DNA of 64,000 bases, from NCBI RefSeq assembly GCF_900109825.1, contig NZ_FOBL01000007.1, positions 24,152 through 88,151 of the forward strand. Direction: 5' to 3'. Below, in pieces: positions 18,711 to 26,865 of the stretch (positions are counted from its first letter, which is position 1; every line of letters begins with the position of its first letter). This stretch comes from Alkalibacterium putridalgicola. GTDB lineage: Bacteria; Bacillota; Bacilli; Lactobacillales; Carnobacteriaceae_A. The translations under genes and the position numbers were made by a program. Below the pieces are notes generated by a model. The model was given only the letters and a program-made list of their open reading frames with translations, searched no databases and was not told the origin of the DNA.

Positions 18711-19850
18711 ATGCGCGCAGTTACGTTTCAAGGCAAACAGAAAATGGAAGTTACGTCTGTTCCCGACCCGACGATAAAAGACCCGACCGATGTGATCATC
18801 CGGGTCACCTCTACAGCGATTTGCGGCTCTGACCTACACCTTTATCACCACGGAAAGATGCTCCTCGATAAAGATTATGTCGTGGGTCATGAACCGATGG
18901 GGATCGTGGAAGAAGTAGGACCCGAAGTGAAGACCCTCAAAAAAGGCGATCGGATCGTCGTGCCGTTCAATGTCAGCTGCGGACACTGTCACTACTGTAC
19001 CCATGATATGGAAAGCCAGTGTGACAATTCCAACAAGAATCCGGAGTCAGACTTTGGTGGCCTGTTCGGCTTCGGCAAGTTGAACGGTGATTACCCCGGC
19101 GGACAAGCGGAATTCATGCGTATCCCTTATGCAGACCAGACCTCATTCAAGATCCCTGATGACTCTGTGCCCGACGAGAAAGTCCTCTTCCTGTCTGATA
19201 TCGTTCCGACGGCTTTCTGGAGTGTGGAACATGCCGGCGTAAAGAAAGGGGACACCGTTATCGTCCTGGGGTGCGGACCGGTCGGCCTTCTGGCTCAGAA
19301 ATTTGCAAAATTGGCAGGAGCTAAACGCGTCATTGCCGTGGATCATGTGACCCACCGCTTGAATTATGCGGCCAGTAAACTAGGCGTTGAGACCCTGAAC
19401 TTTGACGAAGTGGACTTTCCCAGCTTTGCCCTGAAAAATATGACCGACGGCGGTGCCGATGTCGTTATCGACTGTGTCGGTATGGACGGTAAGCAGCGAA
19501 AGATAGAAAAAGTGACCAATCTGATTTCTGCCCAGTCAGGAACCACGAGCCCGATCGAAATGGCAAGTATTGCGGTCAAGAAATTCGGTACGATCATGAT
19601 CACAGGTGTTTATCTGACACCGGCAGCGAACTTCCCGCTCAACCTGATTTTCTCACGTAACATCACGGTCAAGTCCGGTCAGTGTCCTGTTCCGCATCTG
19701 ATGCCTAAGTTGTATGACATGATCATGAAGGAAGAACTCGATCCGATGGACATCATCACGCATATCATGCCGCTGGAACAGGCTTCTGTGGCGTATGATA
19801 TTTTCGATAAAAAAGAAGACAACAACATTAAGATCGTTTTGAAACCGTAA
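18711..19850 (+). CDS. Zinc-dependent alcohol dehydrogenase (formaldehyde-dehydrogenase-like)
   Basis: This 379-residue medium-chain dehydrogenase carries the catalytic-zinc residues in AICGSDLHLYHHG and GHEPMGIVEEVG, the structural zinc site CGHCHYCTHDMESQC, and the NAD-binding Rossmann motif VLGCGPVGLLAQ. The long insert and MTDGGADVVIDCVGMDG place it in the glutathione-independent formaldehyde-dehydrogenase/threonine-dehydrogenase-like branch. The true substrate is unknown. AAAGGAGG precedes the start. It is a single-gene unit with its own terminator. Confidence 0.88.
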   Translation: MRAVTFQGKQKMEVTSVPDPTIKDPTDVIIRVTSTAICGSDLHLYHHGKMLLDKDYVVGHEPMGIVEEVGPEVKTLKKGDRIVVPFNVSCGHCHYCTHDMESQCDNSNKNPESDFGGLFGFGKLNGDYPGGQAEFMRIPYADQTSFKIPDDSVPDEKVLFLSDIVPTAFWSVEHAGVKKGDTVIVLGCGPVGLLAQKFAKLAGAKRVIAVDHVTHRLNYAASKLGVETLNFDEVDFPSFALKNMTDGGADVVIDCVGMDGKQRKIEKVTNLISAQSGTTSPIEMASIAVKKFGTIMITGVYLTPAANFPLNLIFSRNITVKSGQCPVPHLMPKLYDMIMKEELDPMDIITHIMPLEQASVAYDIFDKKEDNNIKIVLKP

Positions 19851-19865
19851 TCGGATGCTTTTACA

Positions 19866-19906
19866 GAAATCTTTCCCGATAGATTAGTTTTTCGGGAAAG
19901 ATTTTC
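19866..19906 (+). terminator. Terminator after the alcohol dehydrogenase gene
   Basis: AATCTTTCCCGA pairs with TCGGGAAAGATT across a loop of about 14 bases, followed by TTTCTTT. Confidence 0.85.
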
Positions 19907-20043
19907 TTTACGCCGGAAGGGAAGACGGAAACACTCCCGCAAAGAATGTCGTCGCTTTGTTATCTTAATTACTCACTAAAATCGTTATAATATGGTACAC
20001 TTTTAAAAGAGTTTCTTACATAAGATTAGAAAGGAAGAACGTC

Positions 20044-20805
20044 ATGAGAAAAACACGCGCGAATAAAAACAATCCGAATGATCCGAAAAATAACAGTAAG
20101 ATCGAAAAAATCTATTATGTGGTCATTGGACTGCTGGTCGTTATTTTAGGCGGTCTGGTCATCTTTATTTTCGCCAACCAGGATGATGTCGTCACGGACG
20201 AGGACCAAAACGGTACGCAGGATTCTGAACTGGTTTCTGAAACTGATGAAAATGCGTCATCTGAAGGAACAGAAACAGACGAAAATACAGATGAAGAACC
20301 GGCGGCTGAAGAGGAAGCAGCTGAGGAAGGCACCGTAGATCAGGAGGTCGATACGGAAGCCGAGGAAGCAGTTGAAGAAGCCGAAACCGAAGAAGAACCC
20401 GAAGAAAATACAGATGAAGAAACCACTGAGGAACCGGCGGATACAGAAGAGACAACAGAAGAAGCACCTGAAGAAGAAACAGCAGACGAAACTGAGACAG
20501 AAGAAGAGACAACCGATGCAGACATCAATGCCGATGCACCGCTGAACGAAGGCTACAACATCAACTTCAGCGACGGATCCAGTGACCGTAACGCCATTGA
20601 GCAAAATGCCAGTGCAGTCAGCGGCATCAGCCAGAGCGACATGATCACCTGGTGGGTAGGAAACAATGGTCCTGGCCGTGCCTTTACAGTCGTTTCAGAC
20701 AGTGGAAGAAACACTGTTTACCGCGTTTATCTCCAGTATGGTGAAGATGCTTGGCACGTTACAGCTGCCGAAGAACTTGACAGCGTCCCCTCAGAATACC
20801 GCTAA
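20044..20805 (+). CDS. yrrS: YrrS-like membrane protein (DUF1510)
   Basis: A 253-residue single-pass protein: basic cytoplasmic start, one transmembrane helix at about 23-45 (YYVVIGLLVVILGGLVIFIF), a very long Glu/Thr/Asp low-complexity linker (about 48-165) and a compact extracellular C-terminal domain (ITWWVGNNGPGRAFTVVSD, YRVYLQYGEDAWHVTAAEE). That last domain matches YrrS of Bacillus, found near cell-wall synthesis genes. The acidic linker is far longer than I expect for the family, in line with other acidic exported proteins here. Its own terminator follows 21 bases after the stop. Confidence 0.85.
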   Translation: MRKTRANKNNPNDPKNNSKIEKIYYVVIGLLVVILGGLVIFIFANQDDVVTDEDQNGTQDSELVSETDENASSEGTETDENTDEEPAAEEEAAEEGTVDQEVDTEAEEAVEEAETEEEPEENTDEETTEEPADTEETTEEAPEEETADETETEEETTDADINADAPLNEGYNINFSDGSSDRNAIEQNASAVSGISQSDMITWWVGNNGPGRAFTVVSDSGRNTVYRVYLQYGEDAWHVTAAEELDSVPSEYR

Positions 20806-20826
20806 ACTCTAACTGAATATTTCGTG

Positions 20827-20876
20827 AGCTTCTAAAGGACCCAGTGATGCTGGTGATTTCTTTAGAAGCTTTTTTT
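20827..20876 (+). terminator. Terminator after yrrS
   Basis: A perfect 11-bp stem AGCTTCTAAAG/CTTTAGAAGCT (20827-20837, 20860-20870) plus six T. Confidence 0.93.
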
Positions 20877-20964
20877 AGTGATTTAAAAGGAACAAAATGA
20901 GCCCGCTCATTTTGATATCCTTATTTTGTTTCGGTTTGGTCGTTAGGTCAGGCTGAGGTGATCC

Positions 20965-21272
20965 TAATGACAGAAGTTCAGCATGTTCAACAGGTTCATA
21001 TGGATAGTTCAAACGTAAGTACCGAAGCAGGGCCTCCTTCGGCTGATAGGACATGTTTGTTCAAAGCTAAGTGTCGAAGTCGGGCTTCTTCGGTAAGTAC
21101 TAGCCGTTTTCTCAACTGTAAGTGTCGAACCAGGACCAGCTTCGATGCTTAGGAACCGCTGCTCCAAACGTAAGTGTCGAAGTTCGGCAACTTCGGTCGA
21201 TTCGAACTGTTTATCCAAACGTAAGTGCCGAACCGGAAAAACCTTTCGGCTTATCCGTCTCCTGATCCTCTT
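20965..21272. repeat. 52-bp tandem hairpin array 3
   Basis: Six units have starts at about 20965, 21016, 21068, 21119, 21171 and 21222; the period is 51 or 52. The shared scheme is TAAGTGTCGAA, 8-10 variable bases, then CTTCGGT or TTCGATGCTTA. The unit at 21119-21151 folds as TAAGTGTCGAA/TTCGATGCTTA with 9 of 11 pairs. This unit family differs from arrays 1, 2 and 5 but is the same as array 4. It lies after the yrrS terminator and upstream of a GTPase gene read in the same direction, the only array not between converging genes. ORFs through it (for example 20958-21152) are chance frames. Confidence 0.82.
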
Positions 21273-21308
21273 GGAACAAGCCGAACTTTACGCTTTTCGG
21301 CTTGTTCC
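21273..21308 (+). terminator. Strong hairpin at the end of array 3
   Basis: A perfect 13-bp stem GGAACAAGCCGAA/TTCGGCTTGTTCC with a 10-base loop, then TTCCTCTC. It looks like a terminator without a clean T run, or a final, well-kept repeat unit. It stands 140 bases before the GTPase start. Confidence 0.55.
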
Positions 21309-21447
21309 TTCCTCTCAGTGTCCAGAACAGGTCGAACAGCCAAAATACAACAGAAAACCGACCTCAAACCCCTGCAAGAGACTGTTCTCTTTCGTCAAAT
21401 CAGGCGCTTCATGGTAAACTAGTGTTAAACACGCTAGGAGGGTGACG

Positions 21448-22731
21448 ATGAAGAAACCAAACAGTAAATACAATATGATCCAGGAAATCTTAGAAAAAAC
21501 AGAAGCGGAAGTCGAAAAAATGCCGCCGGTCAATATCCTGATCGCGGGGAAGACGGGGGTCGGGAAGAGTACGCTGATCAACAATGTGTTCCGGGAAAAG
21601 CTGGCGGATACGGGTATCGGCAAACCCGTCACGAAGCACTTGCGGCGGATCACAAAAGAAGGCATACCGATCGTTCTGTACGATACACGCGGTCTGGAAC
21701 TGCAGGAAAAGATCCAGAAACAGGTCATGAGGGAGATCTTCGACCTGGTCGAGCAGAATAAGAATTCCAGAGAGGCGATCCATGCGGTCTACTACTGTAT
21801 CCAGGCGAATTCGTCACGCATCGAAGACACGGAGATCGAACTGATCAAGGAAATTTCAGAGATCCTGCCTGTGATCCTCGTTCTGACGCAGTCCATCGGG
21901 AAGCCGGCTGATGAGTTCAGCCGATACCTTGAAAACATGAACCTGCCTGTGGCGGCCGTGCAGAATGTGATGTCGGAACCGTATGAGATCTCAGATGATT
22001 ATGTAATCCCGCGTTTTGGACTCAAGCAGCTGATCGAGAAGACGCTCCAGCTCATCCCAAAGGAGAGCAGGGAGGCTTTTAACAATGCCCAGCAGGCCGA
22101 TATCGAACGCAAGGCCAAAGCCGCCAGACGCTGGGCTTCCCGCTACGTGGCGACCACATTCGGTGTCGGCTTCGCACCCATCCCTTTCTCAGATGCTTCC
22201 TTGTTAGTCCCGATGCAGGTGACCTTGCTGGCCCATATCACCGCCATCTTCGGGATCTCGCTGGACAAGTCGACCATCGTCAGCATCATTGCGGCAGTCG
22301 GCGGGACCGGCTCAGCGACGATGATCGGGAAAACGGTCGTGGCCAATGCCTTCAAGTTCATTCCGGGAGCAGGGACCATCATCGGCGGGATCATCAGCGG
22401 AACGACGGCGTCCATCGTGACGAGTGCGCTGGCACTCAGCTACATCGAAGTCTTGAGTATCATTGCGACCAAGGAAAAAGAGGGCGAGAGCATCGACTTG
22501 GGCCTTTTAGAACGTCTGATGCGCAGCCAGTTCAAGAAGAACCTGAAACTCGACCGCAGCGAATTGAATACCAAAGAACTCGAATTCGATAACGATGAGG
22601 CATTAAATGATGCTTACAGCACTTATTCGGATCTGGAAGATGAAACGCGTAACGCCGTGCCGCTGCCAAAAAAAGTATCCCGTGCGGTCAATAAGTTTGT
22701 CAAAGATCATCTGCCTTTTAAAAGAGAATAG
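21448..22731 (+). CDS. GTPase of the Era/YcjF-like group with C-terminal DUF697-type domain
   Basis: The 427-residue protein starts with a G domain: G1 AGKTGVGKSTLIN (33-45), a G2 threonine region (GKPVTKHLRRI) and G3 DTRGLE. The expected G4 motif NKXD reads LTQS after VILVL, so guanine recognition may be relaxed. The C-terminal half (about 205-345) has RKAKAARRWASRYVATTFG and three Gly/Ala-rich hydrophobic segments, as in DUF697 proteins, and probably touches the membrane. The ATG at 21448 is chosen over a GTG at 21442 because TAGGAGGG is placed correctly for it. Function is unknown. Confidence 0.8.
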   Translation: MKKPNSKYNMIQEILEKTEAEVEKMPPVNILIAGKTGVGKSTLINNVFREKLADTGIGKPVTKHLRRITKEGIPIVLYDTRGLELQEKIQKQVMREIFDLVEQNKNSREAIHAVYYCIQANSSRIEDTEIELIKEISEILPVILVLTQSIGKPADEFSRYLENMNLPVAAVQNVMSEPYEISDDYVIPRFGLKQLIEKTLQLIPKESREAFNNAQQADIERKAKAARRWASRYVATTFGVGFAPIPFSDASLLVPMQVTLLAHITAIFGISLDKSTIVSIIAAVGGTGSATMIGKTVVANAFKFIPGAGTIIGGIISGTTASIVTSALALSYIEVLSIIATKEKEGESIDLGLLERLMRSQFKKNLKLDRSELNTKELEFDNDEALNDAYSTYSDLEDETRNAVPLPKKVSRAVNKFVKDHLPFKRE

Positions 22732-22747
22732 ATAGACAGGGAATTAG

Positions 22748-22779
22748 AAAACCGAGCGGACTCAGTCACTCGGTTTTTT
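22748..22779 (+). terminator. Terminator after the GTPase gene
   Basis: AAAACCGAG/CTCGGTTTT (22748-22756, 22769-22777) with a 12-base loop and a T run. Confidence 0.88.
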
Positions 22780-22893
22780 GCTGCTTCGGAAAAAATTTAG
22801 AGGATAGGTCAACTTTCTCATCGTTTATTCGCTTATTTCAACGCGTTTTTCTGTTATACTACTAAAGAGTCAACAACTATAGGAGTGAATATT

Positions 22894-23850
22894 ATGAGTA
22901 AAAAGCGCAACAATCGTCCTAAAAATAAAAACAAGAAAACGGACAAGCTACGTAAAGGTACGACCCAGATCGACAAACGCGGGGTCACCAACTACACCAT
23001 AGAAGAAGAGACGACTTTACTGCCGTTTCTTTTAGAAACCATCACCAACAAGAGCCGTAACTCAGTGAAATCCATCCTGACACGCGGGCAGGTGTCGGTC
23101 GACGGCGAAGAAGTCACACAGCACAACCATCCGCTGAAACCCGGCCAGGTCGTCGGCATTTTAAGCAACAGAGAAAATAAAAAACGGTCAGAACTTTCCG
23201 GTTTGGACATCCTGCATGAAGACCGGGATATCATCGTTATCAATAAAGAAGCAGGACTATTATCCGTGGCGGCAGACGATCCATTGGAACCGACCGCGTA
23301 CAATCAGTTGAGCGACTATGTCAAAAAAGAGGATCCTGAGAACAAGATCTTCGTGGTCCACCGTCTGGACAGAGACACATCCGGCGTCATGCTGTATGCC
23401 AAATCAGAAGAGATCCAGCAGGCTCTCCAGAACGACTGGAAGAACACCGTGAAAGAGCGTATCTATACGGCGCTGGCTGAAGGCAGTGTCAAAGAAGAGC
23501 AGGGCGAGATCTCATCCTGGCTGAAAGAAAGCAAAGGCATCAAAATGTATTCCAATCAGGAAGACAACGGCGGCAAACATGCTGTGACCCATTACCGTAA
23601 AGTGTTGGGCAATGAAAATTATTCCCTTTTAGAAGTGGAACTGGAAACCGGACGCAAACATCAGATCCGTGTGCATTTGAAAGACATCGGGCATCCGATC
23701 GCTGGAGACAAACTCTACGATGCGGAAACGAACCCGATCAAACGTCTCGGTCTGCATGCGACCACACTCGTTCTGGTCCATCCGGGCACGAACAAACTGG
23801 TCCGCTATACCTCAGAAGTTCCGGGTTCTTTCCTGAAGCGAGTCAAATAG
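22894..23850 (+). CDS. RluA/RluD-family pseudouridine synthase (second copy)
   Basis: The 318-residue protein begins with a very basic tail (KKRNNRPKNKNKKTDKLRK), then an S4-like part (NKSRNSVKSILTRGQVSVDGEEV) and the catalytic domain with VVHRLDRDTSGVMLYAKS and ETGRKHQIRVHLKDIGHP. It is one of the extra RluA-type rRNA/tRNA pseudouridine synthases of Firmicutes (YjbO/YhcT-like). The target is unknown. ATG 22894 fits AGGAG at 22881. It is a monocistronic gene about 170 bases downstream of the GTPase terminator region. Confidence 0.88.
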   Translation: MSKKRNNRPKNKNKKTDKLRKGTTQIDKRGVTNYTIEEETTLLPFLLETITNKSRNSVKSILTRGQVSVDGEEVTQHNHPLKPGQVVGILSNRENKKRSELSGLDILHEDRDIIVINKEAGLLSVAADDPLEPTAYNQLSDYVKKEDPENKIFVVHRLDRDTSGVMLYAKSEEIQQALQNDWKNTVKERIYTALAEGSVKEEQGEISSWLKESKGIKMYSNQEDNGGKHAVTHYRKVLGNENYSLLEVELETGRKHQIRVHLKDIGHPIAGDKLYDAETNPIKRLGLHATTLVLVHPGTNKLVRYTSEVPGSFLKRVK

Positions 23851-24046
23851 CAGAAAACAGTTTTTTCTGTCTGACCGGGAATATCTTATAGTTTGAGAGC
23901 TGTCCGTTATTTGTTAGACTATAAAAAAGCAGAACAATCAGTTTAAAAAGTAAACGATGCTTGGATATGGGACACATCTAAAGAACACCCTTGTTTATTC
24001 GCTTTCAGCTATCGAGAATCGAAACAACCAGGAAAGAGGTATTTTT

Positions 24047-24583
24047 GTGAAGGCATATATGCGGACGATCTGGGATGACCTTGTAAAAAACAAGGTCATC
24101 ATCATTTTATTATCTCTTGTGTGGATCCTGCTGTTTGAAGAGTTCACCCTCTTCATTTCCCTGACCGGTCTGTTCATGGCTATAGTGGTGGTTTTATTTA
24201 CCAACCGTTTCATGTTGAAAGGGGACTACCAGCATACCTATATGATCGGACTCCTGACCTTAGCGGAGTATGGGGCCCGGCTGCTCACAGGCATCTGGCT
24301 GGCCGGCTTTGAAGTGATCCCTTATATCCTTTCCGGGAAAACGGACGTCCAGATCATTTCGTGTGAGACCAAACTGTCGGACGAACTGCTGATCAATATT
24401 TTGGCCAATTCCATCACGTTGACACCGGGAACGGTCACTGTTGAAAAAAAAGGAAACCAGCTTCGTGTCCTAGCTCTGAATCCACCGGCAGAAGATGGCG
24501 ATCCGCGGGATGTGATCCCTTATAAACTGGAGAATGTGCTGTTACGTTATGAAAACAAGCTGAAAAAGGGATCCAGACCATGA
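24047..24583 (+). CDS. mrpE: Na+/H+ antiporter subunit E (MrpE/MnhE)
   Basis: First gene of a seven-gene Mrp-type antiporter operon. The 178-residue protein has N-terminal transmembrane helices (NKVIIILLSLVWILLFEEFTL and the next) and the cytoplasmic MrpE domain with LANSITLTPGTVTVEKKGN and LRVLALNPPAED. The start is GTG 24047, supported by GGAAAGAGG 8 bases upstream. The longer upstream frame lacks a ribosome binding site. MrpE is a small membrane subunit needed for Na+/H+ exchange in Mrp complexes. Confidence 0.92.
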   Translation: MKAYMRTIWDDLVKNKVIIILLSLVWILLFEEFTLFISLTGLFMAIVVVLFTNRFMLKGDYQHTYMIGLLTLAEYGARLLTGIWLAGFEVIPYILSGKTDVQIISCETKLSDELLINILANSITLTPGTVTVEKKGNQLRVLALNPPAEDGDPRDVIPYKLENVLLRYENKLKKGSRP

Positions 24584-24607
24584 TGACGAAAGAGAGAAGG
24601 GGATAAG

Positions 24608-24868
24608 ATGGACTTCAATGAATTTGTGTTGATCACCGTAGCCGGGCTTTCTGTGTTTGGGTTAGGCCGTGTACTGATCGGGCCAACCATTTGGGACCGC
24701 ATGCTTGGCTTTTCAGTTTTTTCTTCCAAGGTCATCGTGGCGACTGTGATGATCGGTGTCCTGTATAAACGCACGTTCTTACTCGATGTCGCCCTCATTT
24801 ACGGGGTTCTCGGGTTCCTCAGTACGATCATGATCTCCCGTTTTGTCGAGAAGAGAGGCGATATATGA
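24608..24868 (+). CDS. mrpF: Na+/H+ antiporter subunit F (MrpF/MnhF)
   Basis: The 86-residue protein has three transmembrane helices. The pattern GLSVFGLGRVLIGPTIWDRMLGFSVF followed by LLDVALIYGVLGFLSTIMISRFVEKRG is typical of MrpF. It stands 24 bases after mrpE with GAAGGGGATAAG upstream, and its end overlaps the mrpG start by 4 bases. It is a small subunit of the Mrp antiporter membrane complex. Confidence 0.92.
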   Translation: MDFNEFVLITVAGLSVFGLGRVLIGPTIWDRMLGFSVFSSKVIVATVMIGVLYKRTFLLDVALIYGVLGFLSTIMISRFVEKRGDI

Positions 24869-25173
24869 TGGATCAGTGGATAGACTTGGCTGCTAACCTC
24901 ATCATTATCGTCGGACTTGTCTTCATGGCCCTGGGCGTCCTTGGGATCTACCGGTTCTCGGATTACTTTTCGCGGATCCTGGTCACTTCCAAAGTCGATA
25001 CAGTCGGTTTCATCACAATTATGACCGGTCTGATCATCAAGCATGGTTTTGAATTTTTCAGCGGGAAGATCCTGCTTATACTGACACTTTATATGGTCAC
25101 TAACCCGATCGCCACTCATGCGATCACCCGCTCGGCTCATATCAGCGGATACCGGATCAAGAAGGAGAGATAA
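24865..25173 (+). CDS. mrpG: Na+/H+ antiporter subunit G (MrpG/MnhG)
   Basis: The 102-residue protein has three transmembrane helices and the MrpG pattern FMALGVLGIYRFSDYFSRIL, then VTNPIATHAITRSAHISGYR. The start overlaps mrpF (ATGA) and the next gene begins 5 bases after its stop, so all are in one tightly packed operon. Confidence 0.92.
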   Translation: MMDQWIDLAANLIIIVGLVFMALGVLGIYRFSDYFSRILVTSKVDTVGFITIMTGLIIKHGFEFFSGKILLILTLYMVTNPIATHAITRSAHISGYRIKKER

Positions 25174-25178
25174 GGGAT

Positions 25179-25742
25179 ATGTTTCAAACCTTTCTGCTTA
25201 TTGCTTTGCTTGTCTTTGCCAGTTTTGCTGTCTTTTCAGACAACATAAAGCGGTCAGTCATCTATTTAGGTGTTTTTTCACTCGTCACGGCAGTCACCTA
25301 CCTGCATTATAATGCCCCGGACGTTGCCCTAGCGGAAGCGGCCATCGGTGTGGGGCTGTCGACCGTCATGTATTTAGTGGCGACGAAAAAGCTGTCTATT
25401 TATGACATCTGTTACGTGAACGAGGACGTCGAAACGTTCAACGACCAGAGTATCGGTGAGATCATGGATACAGTCGTCCGTCCACTTGAACGATTTCTGG
25501 AGCGGACAGAAGATTTTGAACCGCAGCTGGCCTATACGAATCATCCGATCGAACAAATCATGCAAGAAGACGATCATGATATTTACATCCACCGAAAAGG
25601 CGATCTGACTTATTTATACGGAAATAAAAGTGACCAGGTCTTTCAGGATATCGTGGCAAATATGCACGAGGTAATCAGAGATAACCAGGATATCAGGGTC
25701 ATTTACATAGATGAGGTGACTGACAGTGAAAGAGACGAATAA
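25179..25742 (+). CDS. MbhD/MrpA-C-like antiporter subunit (DUF4040)
   Basis: The first 80 residues are a three-helix membrane domain with YNAPDVALAEAAIGVGLSTVMYL, the hallmark of DUF4040 (MbhD), which in standard Mrp forms the C-terminal part of MrpA. A roughly 105-residue soluble tail follows (for example IEQIMQEDDHDIYIHRKGD, VIRDNQDIRVIYIDE), which I do not recognise. Here the domain is a free-standing protein, as in hydrogenase-type (Mbh) and group 2 Mrp systems. Its end overlaps the next start by 17 bases. Confidence 0.85.
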   Translation: MFQTFLLIALLVFASFAVFSDNIKRSVIYLGVFSLVTAVTYLHYNAPDVALAEAAIGVGLSTVMYLVATKKLSIYDICYVNEDVETFNDQSIGEIMDTVVRPLERFLERTEDFEPQLAYTNHPIEQIMQEDDHDIYIHRKGDLTYLYGNKSDQVFQDIVANMHEVIRDNQDIRVIYIDEVTDSERDE

Positions 25743-26424
25743 AGCGGTCAAAGTCATTCGGGTAGTCTTTGCCGCAGCAAGTGCCTGTCTTGTTCTGTTC
25801 CTTTTTCTCAATCATTCTGAAAAACTGGACATGCCACTCAGGGAGTACATTACAGCCAACTTTTTTGAAGAAACAGGCGCTCAGAATGCCGTGTCTGCCA
25901 TCTACCTGAACTATCGGGTATTTGATACACTGCTGGAAACGCTGATGCTGCTGGTTTCCGTTATGGAAGTGATCAACGTCTCCTGGGCAGGCAAACAAGC
26001 CAGACAGCGCACGTTTGAAACTAAACCGTTCGATCCTAAAGACCATTCTGAAATCGTGCTTCGCATGGTGGGGGTCATTTACCCGTTCGTGCTGCTGATC
26101 GGATTGTATATTATTTTCAACGGTCATGTCTCTCCCGGCGGCGGGTTCCAAGGCGGGGCCATTCTGGCGACAGCATTGATTTCACGTTATCTCGTTTATC
26201 CAAACTTTGATCTGGATCTGGACAGGCTGGAAAAATTTGAAAAACTGCTTTTCCTGGCCATCGCGGCAACGCCGATCCTTTATATCTTCATGCAGATCCA
26301 ACCTGTCGATACGCTTTTTTCACATAAGGTCTACATGGTCTTCATGAATAGCCTGATCGGTCTGAAGGTCTTTGCCGGTTTGAGTGTCATTTTTTATCGC
26401 TTTGTCTTTTATGAAGGCCGGTAA
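25726..26424 (+). CDS. mrpB: MrpB-type antiporter subunit fused to an MbhE-like N-terminus
   Basis: The 232-residue protein has an N-terminal region of about 90 residues with MbhE-like features (FFEETGAQNAVSAIYLNYRVFDTLLETLMLLV), then the MnhB domain (IYPFVLLIGLYIIFNGHVSPGGGFQGGAILAT). In classic Mrp the first part is the end of MrpA, so this gene carries material split between MrpA and MrpB elsewhere. It starts at GTG 25726 inside the end of the previous gene. A soluble insert DRLEKFEKL separates later helices. Confidence 0.88.
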   Translation: MKETNKAVKVIRVVFAAASACLVLFLFLNHSEKLDMPLREYITANFFEETGAQNAVSAIYLNYRVFDTLLETLMLLVSVMEVINVSWAGKQARQRTFETKPFDPKDHSEIVLRMVGVIYPFVLLIGLYIIFNGHVSPGGGFQGGAILATALISRYLVYPNFDLDLDRLEKFEKLLFLAIAATPILYIFMQIQPVDTLFSHKVYMVFMNSLIGLKVFAGLSVIFYRFVFYEGR

Positions 26425-26508
26425 GCAAACCTGATCGAAAGGCAGCCGCCCGACAAGTCAACTGATCGAACCGACCGCACCATACTTCAGGAAAAGAAGG
26501 TGAAACCA

Positions 26509-26865
26509 GTGAATTTTATTTTTGGAGAAGTTGCCGGGATACTGATATTTTTTATTGGTCTCTGCGGCTTAATGATCAAAAAATCGATCGTCAAGACGAT
26601 CATGGCTCTGACAGTCATGGAATCCGGCATTATTTTATTCTACATTACTATCAATTATACACCTGACACCATCCCTCCGATCGGACAGGCCCAGGAAGCG
26701 GCTTTTGCTGATCCTGTCCCGGCGGCGTTGATGATCACGGCGATCGTGATCGGTATTGGCATCACAGCGATCGGGTTGACCATGTTTATGCATTATAAAC
26801 AGGAACATGGCATCACCCATTGGACGAGAGACAGAAATCAGCAGGGAAGTGAACGCAAGTGTTAG
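26509..26865 (+). CDS. mrpC: Na+/H+ antiporter subunit C (MrpC/MnhC, NuoK-like)
   Basis: The 118-residue NuoK-like subunit has three helices. GLCGLMIKKSIVKTIMALTVMESGIILFYI and DPVPAALMITAIVIGIGITAIGLTM are diagnostic, including the conserved membrane Glu in MESG. GTG 26509 is chosen because AAGAAGG lies 8 bases upstream; a GTG at 26500 overlaps that site. The end overlaps mrpD by 7 bases. The 84-base gap before it is the widest within the operon. Confidence 0.9.
   Translation: MNFIFGEVAGILIFFIGLCGLMIKKSIVKTIMALTVMESGIILFYITINYTPDTIPPIGQAQEAAFADPVPAALMITAIVIGIGITAIGLTMFMHYKQEHGITHWTRDRNQQGSERKC

Noticed and set aside
20192..20604. Leu/Phe- and Ser-rich minus-strand ORFs
   Set aside because: Shadows of the Glu-rich yrrS linker.
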